A stretch of 64,000 nt of DNA from Silvimonas terrae (GCF_014202765.1 NZ_JACHHN010000012.1:62001-126000); one strand, 5' to 3'. Shown: positions 44,031-53,649, counted from the stretch's first letter. Program-made: numbers and translations. Notes: generated by a model from the letters alone, not told the origin.

Positions 44031-46223
44031 ATGAGTGTTTTCAGTATCGGCGTATCGGGTCTGAACGCGGCGAATCTGGGCTTGGTGACGACCGGCCACA
44101 ATATCGCCAATGCCAGCACGCCCGGCTATTCGCGCCAGAGCATCGTGCAAAGTGCGCCTTACCCGCAGCAAACGGGTAGCGGCTTTGTGGGCATGGGTGT
44201 TCAGGTCGATACCATCAAGCGCGCATATGACCAGTTCCTGACCAAGAATCTGCAATCGGCCACGTCGCAAAACAGTTATTTGACTTCCTATCTGTCCCAA
44301 TTGCAGGACATCGACAACATCGTGGCAGACCCGACCGCGGGTGTGTCGCCGGCACTGCAGGACTTTTTTACCTCGGTGCAGGGGGTGTCCAGCAATCCGT
44401 CAGATGTGCCTTCGCGCACGGCAATGCTGACGTCGGCCCAAACGCTGGTGGCCCGTTTCCAGACGTTCAACACCCAGTTGCAACAGGAAGCGACCACCAC
44501 CAACGGCCAGATCAGCGATACCGTCAACAGCATCAACGCCATCACCACCCAGATTGCCAATCTGAATTCGCAGATTTCCGTGCTGGGCAACTCCGGGCAG
44601 CCGCCCAACGATTTGCTGGATCAGCGCGATGAACTGGTACAGAACCTGAACCAGTATGTGAAAGCCACCACCGTCACCAATAGTGATGGCACCTTGAACG
44701 TGTTCATTGGCAATGGCCAGAACGTGGTCGTGGGTGGGAGTGCGTTTCAGTTGGCGGCGGTGCAATCGCCAGCCAATCCGGCCAATATTTCGGTGGCGTA
44801 CAAACTCAATAACACCACGGTCTATTTGCCGGATAACTCGCTGGCCGGTGGCAGCCTGCAAGGGCTGCTGGATTTCCGCAACAATTCGCTGACGCTGGCG
44901 CAGAACACGCTCAACCTGACGGCCATTGGTCTGGCGCAAACCTTCAATGCGCAGCAAAAGGCCGGGCAGGATCTGAACGGCAACATCGGGCAGAACATTT
45001 TCTCTTACCCGAGTGCCACCAATTTCACAGCCAGCGTCAATGGCGTGAATGTCAACGTGAGCCTGCCGACGGCATCCTCGCCAACGCCGCAGTCTGACTT
45101 CTCGCTGGCATATGACAGTGCCTCCGGCAATTACACGCTGACGCGGCTGACCGATAATTCGACCGCGACCATTACCGGCGCACAGATGACGGCCGGCTTT
45201 ACCGGATTGGGTGTGACCTTGCAGTCGGGCAGCACGCCGGCGGCCAGCGGTGCCGGGACGTTCTCGTTCCCGCCCGCCTTGGGTTCGGTCAATGCCAATT
45301 CGCTCAATACCGGTAACGCGCAACTCACCGGCTATATCAGCGATGCCACCAAGCTGACCACCAGCAATTACAAGTTCAGCTACGACGGCACCAATTACAC
45401 CATGACGCGTTTGTCCGACAACACGCAGACCACGTTTACCGCTGCACAAGTGGCGGCGGGTCCGGTCGGGGCGGATGGTTTCCTGGTCAGCATTGCCAGC
45501 GGCACCATGAATGCGGGCGACAGTTTCAATGTGCAACCCGTGGCCAATTTGATTTCCGGCATGTCGGTGGCGACCTCTGACCCCTCGCTGGTGGCAGCGG
45601 CAGCACCGATTACGGCGAATGCCAACATCAACAATACGGGTTCGGTTACGCTGACGCAGCCGACGGTCACCACCCCGCCGACCAGCACGACCAGCGGCTC
45701 GATCAACCCGGCTTTGAAAGACCCGGTGACGCTCAATTTCACGTCCCCAACTACCTACACGCTGACGGATAGCACAACCGGCGTGACCACTGCCGCGCAG
45801 ACGTATACCGCCGGCATGACGGTCAGCTACAACGGCTGGAACATGGTGCTCAATGGCACGCCGGCGACGGGTGACTCCATTACGGTCGGGCCGACGGTGG
45901 CCGGCACTTCGGATAACCGCAACGCTTTGGCGCTGGGTAATCTGCAGACCTCCAAATTACTGCTGAACGGTACGGTGACTTATCAGGACGCCTACAGCAA
46001 TATGGTGTCCAATATCGGGACCGAGACAAACCAGGTCAAGGTGATGTCGCAGGCCCAGACCACGGTGTTGACCAATGCCCAGACAGCACGGGATTCGCTG
46101 GCTGGCGTCAACCTGGATGAGGAAGCCGCCAATCTGCTGCGCTACCAGCAGGCTTATCAGGCCGCCAGTAAAGTGATCCAGATTGCCCAGGAAGCGTTCC
46201 AGTCGATCGTGAATATCAGTTAA
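44031..46223 (+). CDS. flgK: Flagellar hook-filament junction protein FlgK (HAP1), enlarged
   Basis: A 730-residue protein versus 547 in E. coli. The conserved N-terminus has VTTGHNIANASTPGYSRQSIV, and the C-terminus is GVNLDEEAANLLRYQQAYQAASKVIQIAQEAFQSIVNIS. The extra ~180 residues lie in the middle (about 330-600), Thr/Ser/Asn-rich, containing two similar stretches (SGNYTLTRLTDNSTATITGA, and YTMTRLSDNTQTTFTAAQ), suggesting a duplicated surface domain. It joins hook and filament. Class 3 expression is indicated by its sigma-28 promoter. Confidence 0.94.
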   Translation: MSVFSIGVSGLNAANLGLVTTGHNIANASTPGYSRQSIVQSAPYPQQTGSGFVGMGVQVDTIKRAYDQFLTKNLQSATSQNSYLTSYLSQLQDIDNIVADPTAGVSPALQDFFTSVQGVSSNPSDVPSRTAMLTSAQTLVARFQTFNTQLQQEATTTNGQISDTVNSINAITTQIANLNSQISVLGNSGQPPNDLLDQRDELVQNLNQYVKATTVTNSDGTLNVFIGNGQNVVVGGSAFQLAAVQSPANPANISVAYKLNNTTVYLPDNSLAGGSLQGLLDFRNNSLTLAQNTLNLTAIGLAQTFNAQQKAGQDLNGNIGQNIFSYPSATNFTASVNGVNVNVSLPTASSPTPQSDFSLAYDSASGNYTLTRLTDNSTATITGAQMTAGFTGLGVTLQSGSTPAASGAGTFSFPPALGSVNANSLNTGNAQLTGYISDATKLTTSNYKFSYDGTNYTMTRLSDNTQTTFTAAQVAAGPVGADGFLVSIASGTMNAGDSFNVQPVANLISGMSVATSDPSLVAAAAPITANANINNTGSVTLTQPTVTTPPTSTTSGSINPALKDPVTLNFTSPTTYTLTDSTTGVTTAAQTYTAGMTVSYNGWNMVLNGTPATGDSITVGPTVAGTSDNRNALALGNLQTSKLLLNGTVTYQDAYSNMVSNIGTETNQVKVMSQAQTTVLTNAQTARDSLAGVNLDEEAANLLRYQQAYQAASKVIQIAQEAFQSIVNIS

Positions 46224-46246
46224 GTCTGGCCGTTTTCTGCCGATAT
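46220..46246 (+). promoter_or_regulatory. Sigma-28 (FliA) promoter of flgL
   Basis: TTAAGTCT-N11-GCCGATAT: 6/8 and 7/8 matches with exact spacing. The -35 overlaps the flgK stop codon. The flgL ATG is 126 bases downstream. Confidence 0.72.
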
Positions 46247-46371
46247 ACAGGTAGACAGACAGAATTGATGTGCCGGCCAGCGCCGGCGCGATGAACTTCC
46301 AGTTAATGCCAGTTGTCGGCGAGAGCCGCCAGGATCAACCTGGTGGGTCGGCGGCGTCAGGGGTTTGAAAC

Positions 46372-47751
46372 ATGCGTATTGCAACCAGCACCATCTACAA
46401 TCTGAACACGCAGAATCTGGATATGCTGACCTATCAGCAGAATCAGCTGCAACAGCAGCTTTCTACGGGTCGCAAAATCCTGACGCCGGCAGATGATCCG
46501 GTGGGTTCTGCGCGCCTGTTGAATGTGACCCAATCGCAGGATCTGACCACGCAGTACAACACCAACGCCCAATCGGCGGATTCGGCGTTGCAACTGCAAG
46601 GCTCCAATATCAGCTCCATCATCACTGCGATCCAGAATATCCAGTCGCTGGCCATTGAGGCGGGTAATGCCTCGCAAACCGGTTCTGACAAGCAGGCGAT
46701 CAATGCGCAATTGCTGGGCAACTACCAGCAACTGCTGGGCCTTGCCAATGCTACGGATGGCAGCGGTCAATATCTGTTCTCGGGTTACAAGGGCAGCGTT
46801 AAACCGTTTACCGAAACCAGTTTCGGCAACGTGACCTACAACGGCGACCAAGGCCAGCGCCAAGTGCAGATTTCCGGCTCGCGCGCGCTGCCCACGTCGC
46901 TGGCAGGTTCGCAAATCTTCCAGCAGATCAAGAACGGTAACGGGACATTTAACGATACCGCTGCAGCCACCAATACCGGTACCGGCCTGATTGGGGCGGG
47001 GACGGTGCTGGACAAATCGCAATGGAATTCGACCACTAACGATCAGAATTTCAACATCGTTTTCCAGACCCAGCCTAACACCACAGACCCCAGCGCCCCG
47101 CCCACAGTGACCTACGACATTGTGGACAACTTGCAGACCTTGCCTAACGGCACGGCTAACCCCAATTACAACAAGTCACTGCTGGATGGCTATGACTACA
47201 CCACCTCCGGCGCGCGTACCGGTGCTTATCCGCGCGCTTATAACGATGGTGGTGACATCCAGTTGTCGCAGCAACCGGGTGATCCGGCCACACCGTTGAT
47301 CGCCAACTGGAACTTTGGCGCCAGCATCAACATGACTGGCACACCCAAGGCCGGTGACAGTTTCAATGTGGCGGCCAGTACCAATCAGGATGTCTTTACC
47401 ACCATCAAGAATTTCTCTAACGCACTGACCAATTACGCCACCGATACCTCCGGCACGGCGCAGGCTGCGTTCCAGAACCAGCTCAACAGCGTGATTTCTG
47501 CGCTGGGTAACACGCTCAATACGGCCGTGACGGTCAACGCCAACATTGGCGCATGGCAGAAAGAATCGACCCAGCAACAGAGCACCAACTCCAATCTGAA
47601 TCTGGCGTATAGCTCGACCATTGCCGACCTGAACGGGCTGGATTACGCGCAGACCATCAGTGACTTCACGCAGAACCAGACCACACTGGAAGCGGCGCGC
47701 CAGACGTATTCCAAAGTGGCTGGCCTGAGCTTGTTCCAGTACATCTCCTGA
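46372..47751 (+). CDS. flgL: Flagellar hook-filament junction protein FlgL (HAP3), enlarged
   Basis: A 459-residue flagellin-like protein (317 in E. coli). The N-terminus has MRIATSTIYNLNTQNL and LQQQLSTGRKILTPADDPVGSARL, and the C-terminus has LNGLDYAQTISDFTQNQTTLEAARQTYSKVAGLSLFQYIS. The extra central region (about 190-350) is Asn/Thr/Gly-rich surface domain. It caps the hook and starts the filament. It has its own sigma-28 promoter in a 148-base spacer. A terminator follows. Confidence 0.94.
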   Translation: MRIATSTIYNLNTQNLDMLTYQQNQLQQQLSTGRKILTPADDPVGSARLLNVTQSQDLTTQYNTNAQSADSALQLQGSNISSIITAIQNIQSLAIEAGNASQTGSDKQAINAQLLGNYQQLLGLANATDGSGQYLFSGYKGSVKPFTETSFGNVTYNGDQGQRQVQISGSRALPTSLAGSQIFQQIKNGNGTFNDTAAATNTGTGLIGAGTVLDKSQWNSTTNDQNFNIVFQTQPNTTDPSAPPTVTYDIVDNLQTLPNGTANPNYNKSLLDGYDYTTSGARTGAYPRAYNDGGDIQLSQQPGDPATPLIANWNFGASINMTGTPKAGDSFNVAASTNQDVFTTIKNFSNALTNYATDTSGTAQAAFQNQLNSVISALGNTLNTAVTVNANIGAWQKESTQQQSTNSNLNLAYSSTIADLNGLDYAQTISDFTQNQTTLEAARQTYSKVAGLSLFQYIS

Positions 47752-47776
47752 TCATCCGCGCTGCGGGTGCTTCGCC

Positions 47777-47803
47777 AACGGGCTCTGCGGAGCCCGTTTT
47801 TGT
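47777..47803 (+). terminator. Terminator of flgL
   Basis: AACGGGCTC/GAGCCCGTT stem, loop TGCG, T-tract. A further small hairpin GGGCG-CAG-CGCCC follows at 47807-47819. Confidence 0.88.
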
Positions 47804-47848
47804 TTTGGGCGCAGCGCCCAGGGCGGCGCTCATGTTCTAATAGCGGGC

Positions 47849-49201
47849 ATGAGCAAAATCAAATCCCTGTTTGTTTGTCAGTCCTGCGGCGGTACTTCAC
47901 CCAAATGGCAGGGCCAGTGCCCGCATTGTGGGGACTGGAATTCGCTGACCGAAGCGGTGGCGCAATCCACGGCGCCTGCGCGGTTTCAGTCTTTGGCGGC
48001 CGATGGTGCCATTCGCCAGTTATCGGATGTGGAGGCCATTGACCTGCCCCGCACGCCGACCAGTCTTGCCGAACTTGACCGCGTGCTTGGCGGGGGGTTG
48101 GTGCCCGGTGGCGTAGTGCTGATTGGTGGCGATCCGGGGATTGGTAAATCCACGCTACTGTTGCAGGCCCTGACCCAGATGTCGGCGGGGGTCCGCGTGC
48201 TGTACGTCAGCGGCGAAGAATCTGCCGAGCAGATCGCCTTGCGTGCGCGTCGTTTGCAGCTGGCCAACGGGCCGGTCGGGCTCTTGCCAGAAATCAACCT
48301 GGAAAAAATCCTTGCCACACTGGATCGGGAAAAGCCGCAGGTGGTGGTGATTGACTCAATCCAGACCTTGTATTCGGAAGCGCTGAGTTCGGCGCCTGGC
48401 AGCGTGGCCCAGGTGCGCGAGTGCTCGGCCCAACTGACCCGTGCTGCCAAGCGTAGCGGGATCAGTATTTTGCTGGTGGGTCATGTGACCAAGGAAGGCG
48501 CACTGGCCGGGCCGCGCGTGCTGGAACACATCGTCGACGCCGTGTTGTACTTTGAGGGCGACACGCATTCCAGCTTCCGGCTGATCCGCGCCATCAAGAA
48601 CCGTTTTGGCGCGGTGAATGAGCTGGGCGTTTTTGCCATGACCGATCGTGGCCTTAAAGAGGTCACCAATCCATCAGCGCTGTTTCTGAGCCAGCATCGC
48701 GAACCGGTACCAGGTTCTTGCGTGCTGGTGACGCAAGAGGGCACCCGACCCATGCTGGTGGAAATCCAGGCGCTGGTCGATGACACCCATGCACCCCAGC
48801 CCAAGCGCCTGGGGGTGGGGATTGAACAAAACCGGCTGGCCTTGTTGCTGGCTGTACTGCATCGCCATGCCGGCGTTGCGGTATTTGACCAGGATGTCTT
48901 CATCAATGCCGTGGGTGGCGTGCGCATCAACGAGCCGGCGGCCGATCTGGCGATCTTGCTGGCCATCGTTTCATCGCTCAAAGACCGCCCCTTGCCAGAA
49001 AAACTGGTGATCTTTGGCGAGGTTGGCCTCGCAGGCGAGGTGCGCCCGGTGCAACGTGGTCAGGAGCGCCTGCGTGAGGCGGCCAAGCTCGGTTTTACCC
49101 ATGCCATCGTCCCGCATGCCAACCGTCCGCGCCAGCCCATTGAAGGCATGACCGTGACCGCCGTAGAGCGATTATCCGACGCGGTGGAAGCCGCACTATG
49201 A
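47849..49201 (+). CDS. radA: DNA repair protein RadA (Sms)
   Basis: A 450-residue RecA-like branch-migration helicase. The N-terminal zinc finger has Cys10, Cys13, Cys24 and Cys27 (CQSCGGTSPKWQGQCPHC). The Walker A motif is GGDPGIGKST near residue 95, the RadA-specific motif is KNRFG, and a Lon-like C-terminal domain starts near 290. It processes recombination intermediates in the cytoplasm. Length matches E. coli RadA (460). Confidence 0.96.
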   Translation: MSKIKSLFVCQSCGGTSPKWQGQCPHCGDWNSLTEAVAQSTAPARFQSLAADGAIRQLSDVEAIDLPRTPTSLAELDRVLGGGLVPGGVVLIGGDPGIGKSTLLLQALTQMSAGVRVLYVSGEESAEQIALRARRLQLANGPVGLLPEINLEKILATLDREKPQVVVIDSIQTLYSEALSSAPGSVAQVRECSAQLTRAAKRSGISILLVGHVTKEGALAGPRVLEHIVDAVLYFEGDTHSSFRLIRAIKNRFGAVNELGVFAMTDRGLKEVTNPSALFLSQHREPVPGSCVLVTQEGTRPMLVEIQALVDDTHAPQPKRLGVGIEQNRLALLLAVLHRHAGVAVFDQDVFINAVGGVRINEPAADLAILLAIVSSLKDRPLPEKLVIFGEVGLAGEVRPVQRGQERLREAAKLGFTHAIVPHANRPRQPIEGMTVTAVERLSDAVEAAL

Positions 49202-49414
49202 TGTTGTGGAAAAAGTGACAGCGGTGTGACCGGGCAGGGCGCTTGAAATCGACTATTGCGGCCCCATAGTATTTTTGTATCAACCAGACGAATCAAATTG
49301 ATTGGGATTTTGCGACAGCATCCGTTAGCATAGTCGCCAATGACCGGTTGCATGGCGCCACCGGTGGTCTGTTTATTGATATCGCACCGTTACCCGCAAC
49401 GCCTGGAGAACCTT

Positions 49415-49741
49415 ATGAGCGAGCACATCTCTTACGTCACCGACGCTTCGTTTGATACTGAAGTGTTGAAATCGCAAACCCCCGTTCTGGTCGATTACTG
49501 GGCCGAATGGTGTGGTCCTTGCAAGATGATCGCCCCGATCCTGGACGAAGTGGCCGGCGAATATGCAGGCAAGCTCAAAGTGGCCAAGCTGAACATTGAC
49601 GAAAACCAGGGCACCCCGCCGAAGTACGGCATCCGTGGTATCCCGACCCTGATGCTGTTCCAGAACGGCGAAGTGAAGGCCACCAAGGTGGGCGCACTGT
49701 CCAAGTCGCAACTGACCGCATTTCTTGACAGCAACCTGTAA
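49415..49741 (+). CDS. trxA: Thioredoxin 1
   Basis: A 108-residue thioredoxin with active site WCGPCK (Cys33, Cys36) and the cis-proline loop GIPTLMLF. General cytoplasmic disulfide reductant. Start at the ATG behind GGAG; upstream open frame to 49340 rejected. The trxA-rho gene order is conserved across many proteobacteria. Confidence 0.96.
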   Translation: MSEHISYVTDASFDTEVLKSQTPVLVDYWAEWCGPCKMIAPILDEVAGEYAGKLKVAKLNIDENQGTPPKYGIRGIPTLMLFQNGEVKATKVGALSKSQLTAFLDSNL

Positions 49742-49793
49742 GCTTTTGCCGGGTCGGGATGTTTTCCGGGCCCAAGCGTATTGAACACGCAAC

Positions 49794-49819
49794 ACCAGCG
49801 ACACCCTTGTGTCGCTGGT
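49794..49819 (+). promoter_or_regulatory. Stem-loop after trxA
   Basis: ACCAGCGACAC-CCTT-GTGTCGCTGGT, an 11-bp perfect stem without T-tract. It is either the trxA transcript end or a processing signal. Confidence 0.5.
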
Positions 49820-49822
49820 TGC

Positions 49823-49860
49823 TTGACAGTGCAAGTTTACGCCGTATACCCTTACGGCGT
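49823..49860 (+). promoter_or_regulatory. Promoter and overlapping dyad of rho
   Basis: TTGACA (49823-49828), 16 bases, TATACC (49845-49850). An 8-bp palindrome ACGCCGTA/TACGGCGT (49839-49860) covers the -10 element and presumed start site. It may be an operator or the base of the rho leader; rho is autoregulated in other bacteria. Confidence 0.5.
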
Positions 49861-49966
49861 TACTGCGCGTGCCAGAGTCCTTCTGCCACGGCGCAATTCG
49901 TATTTATCGGTACGTCTCTCTCTCTCCCTTATTTTTCTTATTGCTTCACAGCAACGGCCCAATCGC

Positions 49967-51223
49967 ATGCATTTGTCCGATCTAAAACATCACCATGTCT
50001 CTGAACTTGTCGACATGGCTATCGCCAACGAAATCGAAGGCGCCAGCCGTCTGCGCAAGCAGGATCTGATCTTTGCGCTGCTGAAAAACCAGGGGAGAAA
50101 GGGCGAGAGCATTTTCGGTGATGGTACGCTGGAAGTGCTGCCCGATGGTTTTGGTTTCCTGCGCAGCCCGGATACCTCTTACCTTGCCGGTCCGGATGAC
50201 ATCTATGTCAGCCCGTCGCAGATTCGTCGCTTCAATCTGCACACTGGCGATACGGTTGAAGGCGAGATTCGTACCCCCAAGGATGGCGAACGTTACTTCG
50301 CGCTGGTGAAGGTCGACAAGGTCAACGGCGAGCCGCCGGAAAACGCCAAGCACAAAATCCTGTTTGAAAACCTGACGCCGCTGTTCCCGACCCGACGCCT
50401 CCAGCTGGAGCGCGACGTCAAGGCAGAAGAAAACGTCACCAGCCGTATTATTGATCTGATTGCGCCGATTGGCCGCGGTCAGCGCGCATTGCTGGTGGCG
50501 CCGCCGAAATCCGGTAAAACCGTCATGCTGCAAAACATTGCGCATGCCATTACCAGCAATCACCCGGACGTAGTCATGATCGTCCTCTTGATTGACGAGC
50601 GTCCGGAAGAAGTGACCGAAATGCAGCGTTCGGTGAAGGGCGAGGTGGTTTCCTCTACCTTTGACGAACCGGCAACGCGCCACGTGCAAGTGGCTGAAAT
50701 GGTCATTGAAAAGGCCAAGCGCCTGGTGGAACACAAAAAAGATGTGGTGATCCTGCTGGACTCCATCACCCGTCTGGCCCGCGCCTACAACACCGTAGTG
50801 CCGGCCTCTGGCAAGGTGCTGACCGGTGGTGTGGACGCCAATGCACTGCAACGTCCCAAGCGTTTCTTCGGTGCCGCCCGGAATATCGAAGAGGGCGGTA
50901 GCCTGACCATCATTGCCACCGCGTTGATCGACACCGGCTCGCGTATGGATGATGTGATCTACGAAGAGTTCAAGGGCACCGGTAACATGGAAATCCACCT
51001 TGACCGTCGCATGGCGGAAAAGCGCTTGTTCCCGGCCATTAACATCAACCGCTCCAGCACGCGTCGTGAAGAGTTGTTGATTCCGCAGGAACAACTGCAA
51101 AAGATCTGGGTGCTGCGCAAGTTGCTCTACCCGATGGATGATCTGGAAGCGATGGAGTTCCTGCAGGACAAGATCAAGGCAACCAAGAACAACTCCAATT
51201 TCTTCGACTCCATGCGTCGTTGA
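49967..51223 (+). CDS. rho: Transcription termination factor Rho
   Basis: A 418-residue hexameric RNA helicase (E. coli 419). The N-terminal Rho RNA-binding/CSD region is at residues 1-130 ([39 protein letters not shown], then [13 protein letters not shown]). Walker A is APPKSGKT near residue 180, the Walker B region [16 protein letters not shown], and the Q/R loops [29 protein letters not shown]. The start at 49967 equals the universal MxLSDLK beginning. Leader of about 110 bases. Confidence 0.97.
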   Translation: MHLSDLKHHHVSELVDMAIANEIEGASRLRKQDLIFALLKNQGRKGESIFGDGTLEVLPDGFGFLRSPDTSYLAGPDDIYVSPSQIRRFNLHTGDTVEGEIRTPKDGERYFALVKVDKVNGEPPENAKHKILFENLTPLFPTRRLQLERDVKAEENVTSRIIDLIAPIGRGQRALLVAPPKSGKTVMLQNIAHAITSNHPDVVMIVLLIDERPEEVTEMQRSVKGEVVSSTFDEPATRHVQVAEMVIEKAKRLVEHKKDVVILLDSITRLARAYNTVVPASGKVLTGGVDANALQRPKRFFGAARNIEEGGSLTIIATALIDTGSRMDDVIYEEFKGTGNMEIHLDRRMAEKRLFPAININRSSTRREELLIPQEQLQKIWVLRKLLYPMDDLEAMEFLQDKIKATKNNSNFFDSMRR

Positions 51224-51238
51224 TTTGGCGCGGCGCAT

Positions 51239-51319
51239 AAAAACGCCCTGACAGCGTTAAACCAGCTTGCCGTACTTGCATGTACTGTCTGCGCTGGTTT
51301 GCCTTGTCGGGGCGTTTTT
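51239..51319 (+). terminator. Terminator of rho (two-part long stem)
   Basis: Outer stem ACGCCCTGACA/TGTCGGGGCGT (one G-U pair), inner stem AAACCAGC/GCTGGTTT (51259-51266 with 51293-51300) and a tip GTAC/GTAC, then TTTTT. Confidence 0.8.
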
Positions 51320-51348
51320 CTGCACCGCTTCCGCTGCTTGTGTGGATG

Positions 51349-51385
51349 AATGAAAAACCGGCGTTTATACCGCCGGTTTTTCATT
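51349..51385. terminator. Second, bidirectional terminator between rho and rpmE2
   Basis: A perfect 15-bp stem AATGAAAAACCGGCG/CGCCGGTTTTTCATT with loop TTTATAC. Confidence 0.88.
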
Positions 51386-51485
51386 GGCAGTAACACCTTG
51401 GGACTGTTTTGCGGGTTCGGGCTTCAAAGTCTTGAACTGCTTGCGTATTTTGTGCCTTTTTCTGTCCGGTTTACTGCGGTTTTCC

Positions 51486-51514
51486 TTGCGGTGAATGGGT
51501 GGGACTGACATAAT
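51486..51514 (+). promoter_or_regulatory. Promoter of rpmE2
   Basis: TTGCGG, 17 bases, CATAAT. The start site would be about 45 bases before the ATG. No Zur-type palindrome was recognised. Confidence 0.5.
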
Positions 51515-51567
51515 GCGCGTTTTGCGTCGGCACAACCCCGGCGCGCTCATGTAAAAAGGAAAGTAAA

Positions 51568-51834
51568 ATGAAAGACGGTATCCATCCCGAATACAAAGAC
51601 GTTATCTTTTTTGACGCCAGCGTTGATTTCAAGTTTCTGACCCGTTCCACCATGACTGCTCGTGGCGGCGAAACCATGAAGTGGACTGATGGCAAGGAAT
51701 ACCCGGTTGTGCGTCTGGACGTTTCGTCCGAATCGCACCCGTTCTACACCGGCAAGCAAAAGGTTCTGGATACCGCTGGCCGCGTCGAGAAGTTCCGTCA
51801 GAAATACGGCATGTACACCAGCAACAAGGGCTGA
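51568..51834 (+). CDS. rpmE2: 50S ribosomal protein L31 type B
   Basis: An 88-residue protein beginning [23 protein letters not shown], with [13 protein letters not shown] and [11 protein letters not shown]. It lacks the four zinc-binding cysteines of type A L31 (there is no Cys at all), so it is the zinc-independent C-minus paralogue. AAAGGAAAG precedes the ATG. In enterics such paralogues replace L31 under zinc starvation; here its place after rho suggests it may be the standard form. Confidence 0.95.
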   Translation: MKDGIHPEYKDVIFFDASVDFKFLTRSTMTARGGETMKWTDGKEYPVVRLDVSSESHPFYTGKQKVLDTAGRVEKFRQKYGMYTSNKG

Positions 51835-51858
51835 TTCAGCACCGCTGTTGTGTGTATC

Positions 51859-51893
51859 ACAAAAAAGGCAGCTCTCAAGGCTGCCTTTTTTGT
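51859..51893. terminator. Terminator of rpmE2
   Basis: ACAAAAAAGGCAGC/GCTGCCTTTTTTGT stem, 7-base loop. Confidence 0.92.
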
Positions 51894-51932
51894 ATCTGTC
51901 CTTTCCCGCGCTTTGGCGGTTAGAATCCCCGC

Positions 51933-53579
51933 ATGCTTACCTACGTCCCCGAAACCGAACGCGAGCAGCCTTTACCCCCGGGTCAACGCCCGTGGATGTT
52001 GCTGCTGCTTTGTCTTGTATGGTTGCTGCCCGGCCTGATCGGACACGATCCCTGGAAGCCGGCCGAGCTGGAAACCGCTGCGGTGATTCGCCATTATCTG
52101 GATGGCCAGCACTGGGCGCTGCCCTGGTGGGGTGATAACCCGTATCTGTTGTACGGCCCTCTTTATTACTGGTCCGCCTGCCTGTTCGCCTGGCCCTTGT
52201 CGCACCTGGGGATGGCGCCGCTCGATGCTGCGCGGCTTGCCACCGGCGCCTGGATGGCGCTGGCGATGTGGGGGTTGGGGCTGGCCGGGCGCGAGCTTTA
52301 CGGCCGCCGCCAGGGCCGCGTTGCGGTGATGGCTTTGATCGGCTGCATTGGCCTGATTATCTGGGGTCACCACCTGGCGCCGCAGGTCATCTTGCTGGCG
52401 AGCTTTAGCTGGCAGTTGTATGCGCTGGCCTGGGCGTTGCGCCAACCCGTGCAGGGTGGGCTGCTGCTGGGCTTGTCCTGGCTCATGCTGCTGCTTGGTG
52501 CGTCCTGGGGTGAGTTCCTGCTGAGTTTCATTACCGCGGTGATGTTGCTGGGTTTTCGGCCGTGGCGACGCGCCTGGTATCTGGCCACGTTATTGACGGC
52601 ATTGGTGACGGCGGTGCCGTTGGGGCTGATCTGGGTGGTTGATCTGTACCATACCAATCCCTCTGCGTTTCAGCTCTGGCTGGATTACTACGCCTTTGGC
52701 GCATTTGGTGGTCTTGCCTCCTGGCAATCGTTTCATTCTTTTGGGTTCTATTTTTCGATTGTCTTGTGGTTTGCCTGGCCTATTTTGCCGCTCGGTCTTT
52801 GGGGTGCCTGGTCTAATCGGGGCGAGTTGAAACAGCCCCGGCTGACATTGCCATTGCTGGCGCTGGTGCTCAATTCCATCTGGTTGTCGCTGGCCGGGGA
52901 TTTGATCGGTGAGTCAGCGTTGCTGGTGGTGTTGCCCGCGCTTGCCTTGCTGACCACCAGTGGGATAGATCGCCTGCAACGCGGGGCTGCGGCCGCGCTG
53001 AACTGGTTTGGCATCATGACGTTTGGTGTGGGTACCTTTCTGCTGTGGTGCGCCTGGCTTGTGCTAACCACCGGCACGCCAGCCAGTTGGGCCAAAACCC
53101 TGTACGAAGCCAGTCCATCATGGCATCCGCACATTGTGTGGGCAGGCGTGCTGTTTACACTGCTGATCTCGGTGACCTGGTGCTGGGTGTTGCTGCGAAA
53201 ACGGCCCCTGGGTCGCCTGGCGATTACCAACTGGGCCTGCGGGGTCACTTTGCTCTGGGGCGCACTGATGGGCCTCTGGCAGCCCTGGCTGGATGCCTCC
53301 AAGAGCTATCGCACCGTGGTCGACAGCCTGCAAGTAGCGGTCAACAAGCAAGCGCCAGGGTGTATTGATGGCTCGCTGGTGTCTGACTCCATGGCCGCCT
53401 CGGTAGATTATTTCTCACGTATGCCGCTACAACGGCGTGATGTCACCAACTGCCGCCTGCAACTGGTGGCGGGTGATCCGCCGCCCGGATCGATGGTGTT
53501 GTGGGATGGTGCCCGCCCGGGTGAGCGTCACGAGCACTTTTATCTGATTGATAAAACACGTTCAGTCGCAACACGCTAA
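51933..53579 (+). CDS. ArnT/PMT-like GT-C membrane glycosyltransferase
   Basis: A 548-residue integral membrane protein with about 11-12 helices. The first periplasmic loop carries HDPWKPAELETAAVIRHYL, and GNPYLLYGPLYYW-like residues (DNPYLLYGPLYYWSACL) follow, resembling the DxD/E-type acid and PPLYYW motif of ArnT. A soluble C-terminal part (about 440-548) is periplasmic. Relatives transfer sugars from undecaprenyl phosphate to lipid A or proteins. No arn genes are adjacent, so the sugar and acceptor are unknown. The gene is flanked by strong terminators, hence monocistronic. Confidence 0.8.
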   Translation: MLTYVPETEREQPLPPGQRPWMLLLLCLVWLLPGLIGHDPWKPAELETAAVIRHYLDGQHWALPWWGDNPYLLYGPLYYWSACLFAWPLSHLGMAPLDAARLATGAWMALAMWGLGLAGRELYGRRQGRVAVMALIGCIGLIIWGHHLAPQVILLASFSWQLYALAWALRQPVQGGLLLGLSWLMLLLGASWGEFLLSFITAVMLLGFRPWRRAWYLATLLTALVTAVPLGLIWVVDLYHTNPSAFQLWLDYYAFGAFGGLASWQSFHSFGFYFSIVLWFAWPILPLGLWGAWSNRGELKQPRLTLPLLALVLNSIWLSLAGDLIGESALLVVLPALALLTTSGIDRLQRGAAAALNWFGIMTFGVGTFLLWCAWLVLTTGTPASWAKTLYEASPSWHPHIVWAGVLFTLLISVTWCWVLLRKRPLGRLAITNWACGVTLLWGALMGLWQPWLDASKSYRTVVDSLQVAVNKQAPGCIDGSLVSDSMAASVDYFSRMPLQRRDVTNCRLQLVAGDPPPGSMVLWDGARPGERHEHFYLIDKTRSVATR

Positions 53580-53595
53580 GGTGGTTCACCTGGCG

Positions 53596-53645
53596 TGCAG
53601 CAAACAAAAAGACCGGCAAATGCCGGTCTTTTTGTTTGCTGCACA
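53596..53645. terminator. Bidirectional terminator with a 23-bp perfect stem
   Basis: 53596-53618 pairs perfectly with 53623-53645 around AAAT; the stem core is AAAAAGACCGGC. It separates the converging glycosyltransferase and DUF3149 genes. Confidence 0.95.
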
Positions 53646-53649
53646 ACAT

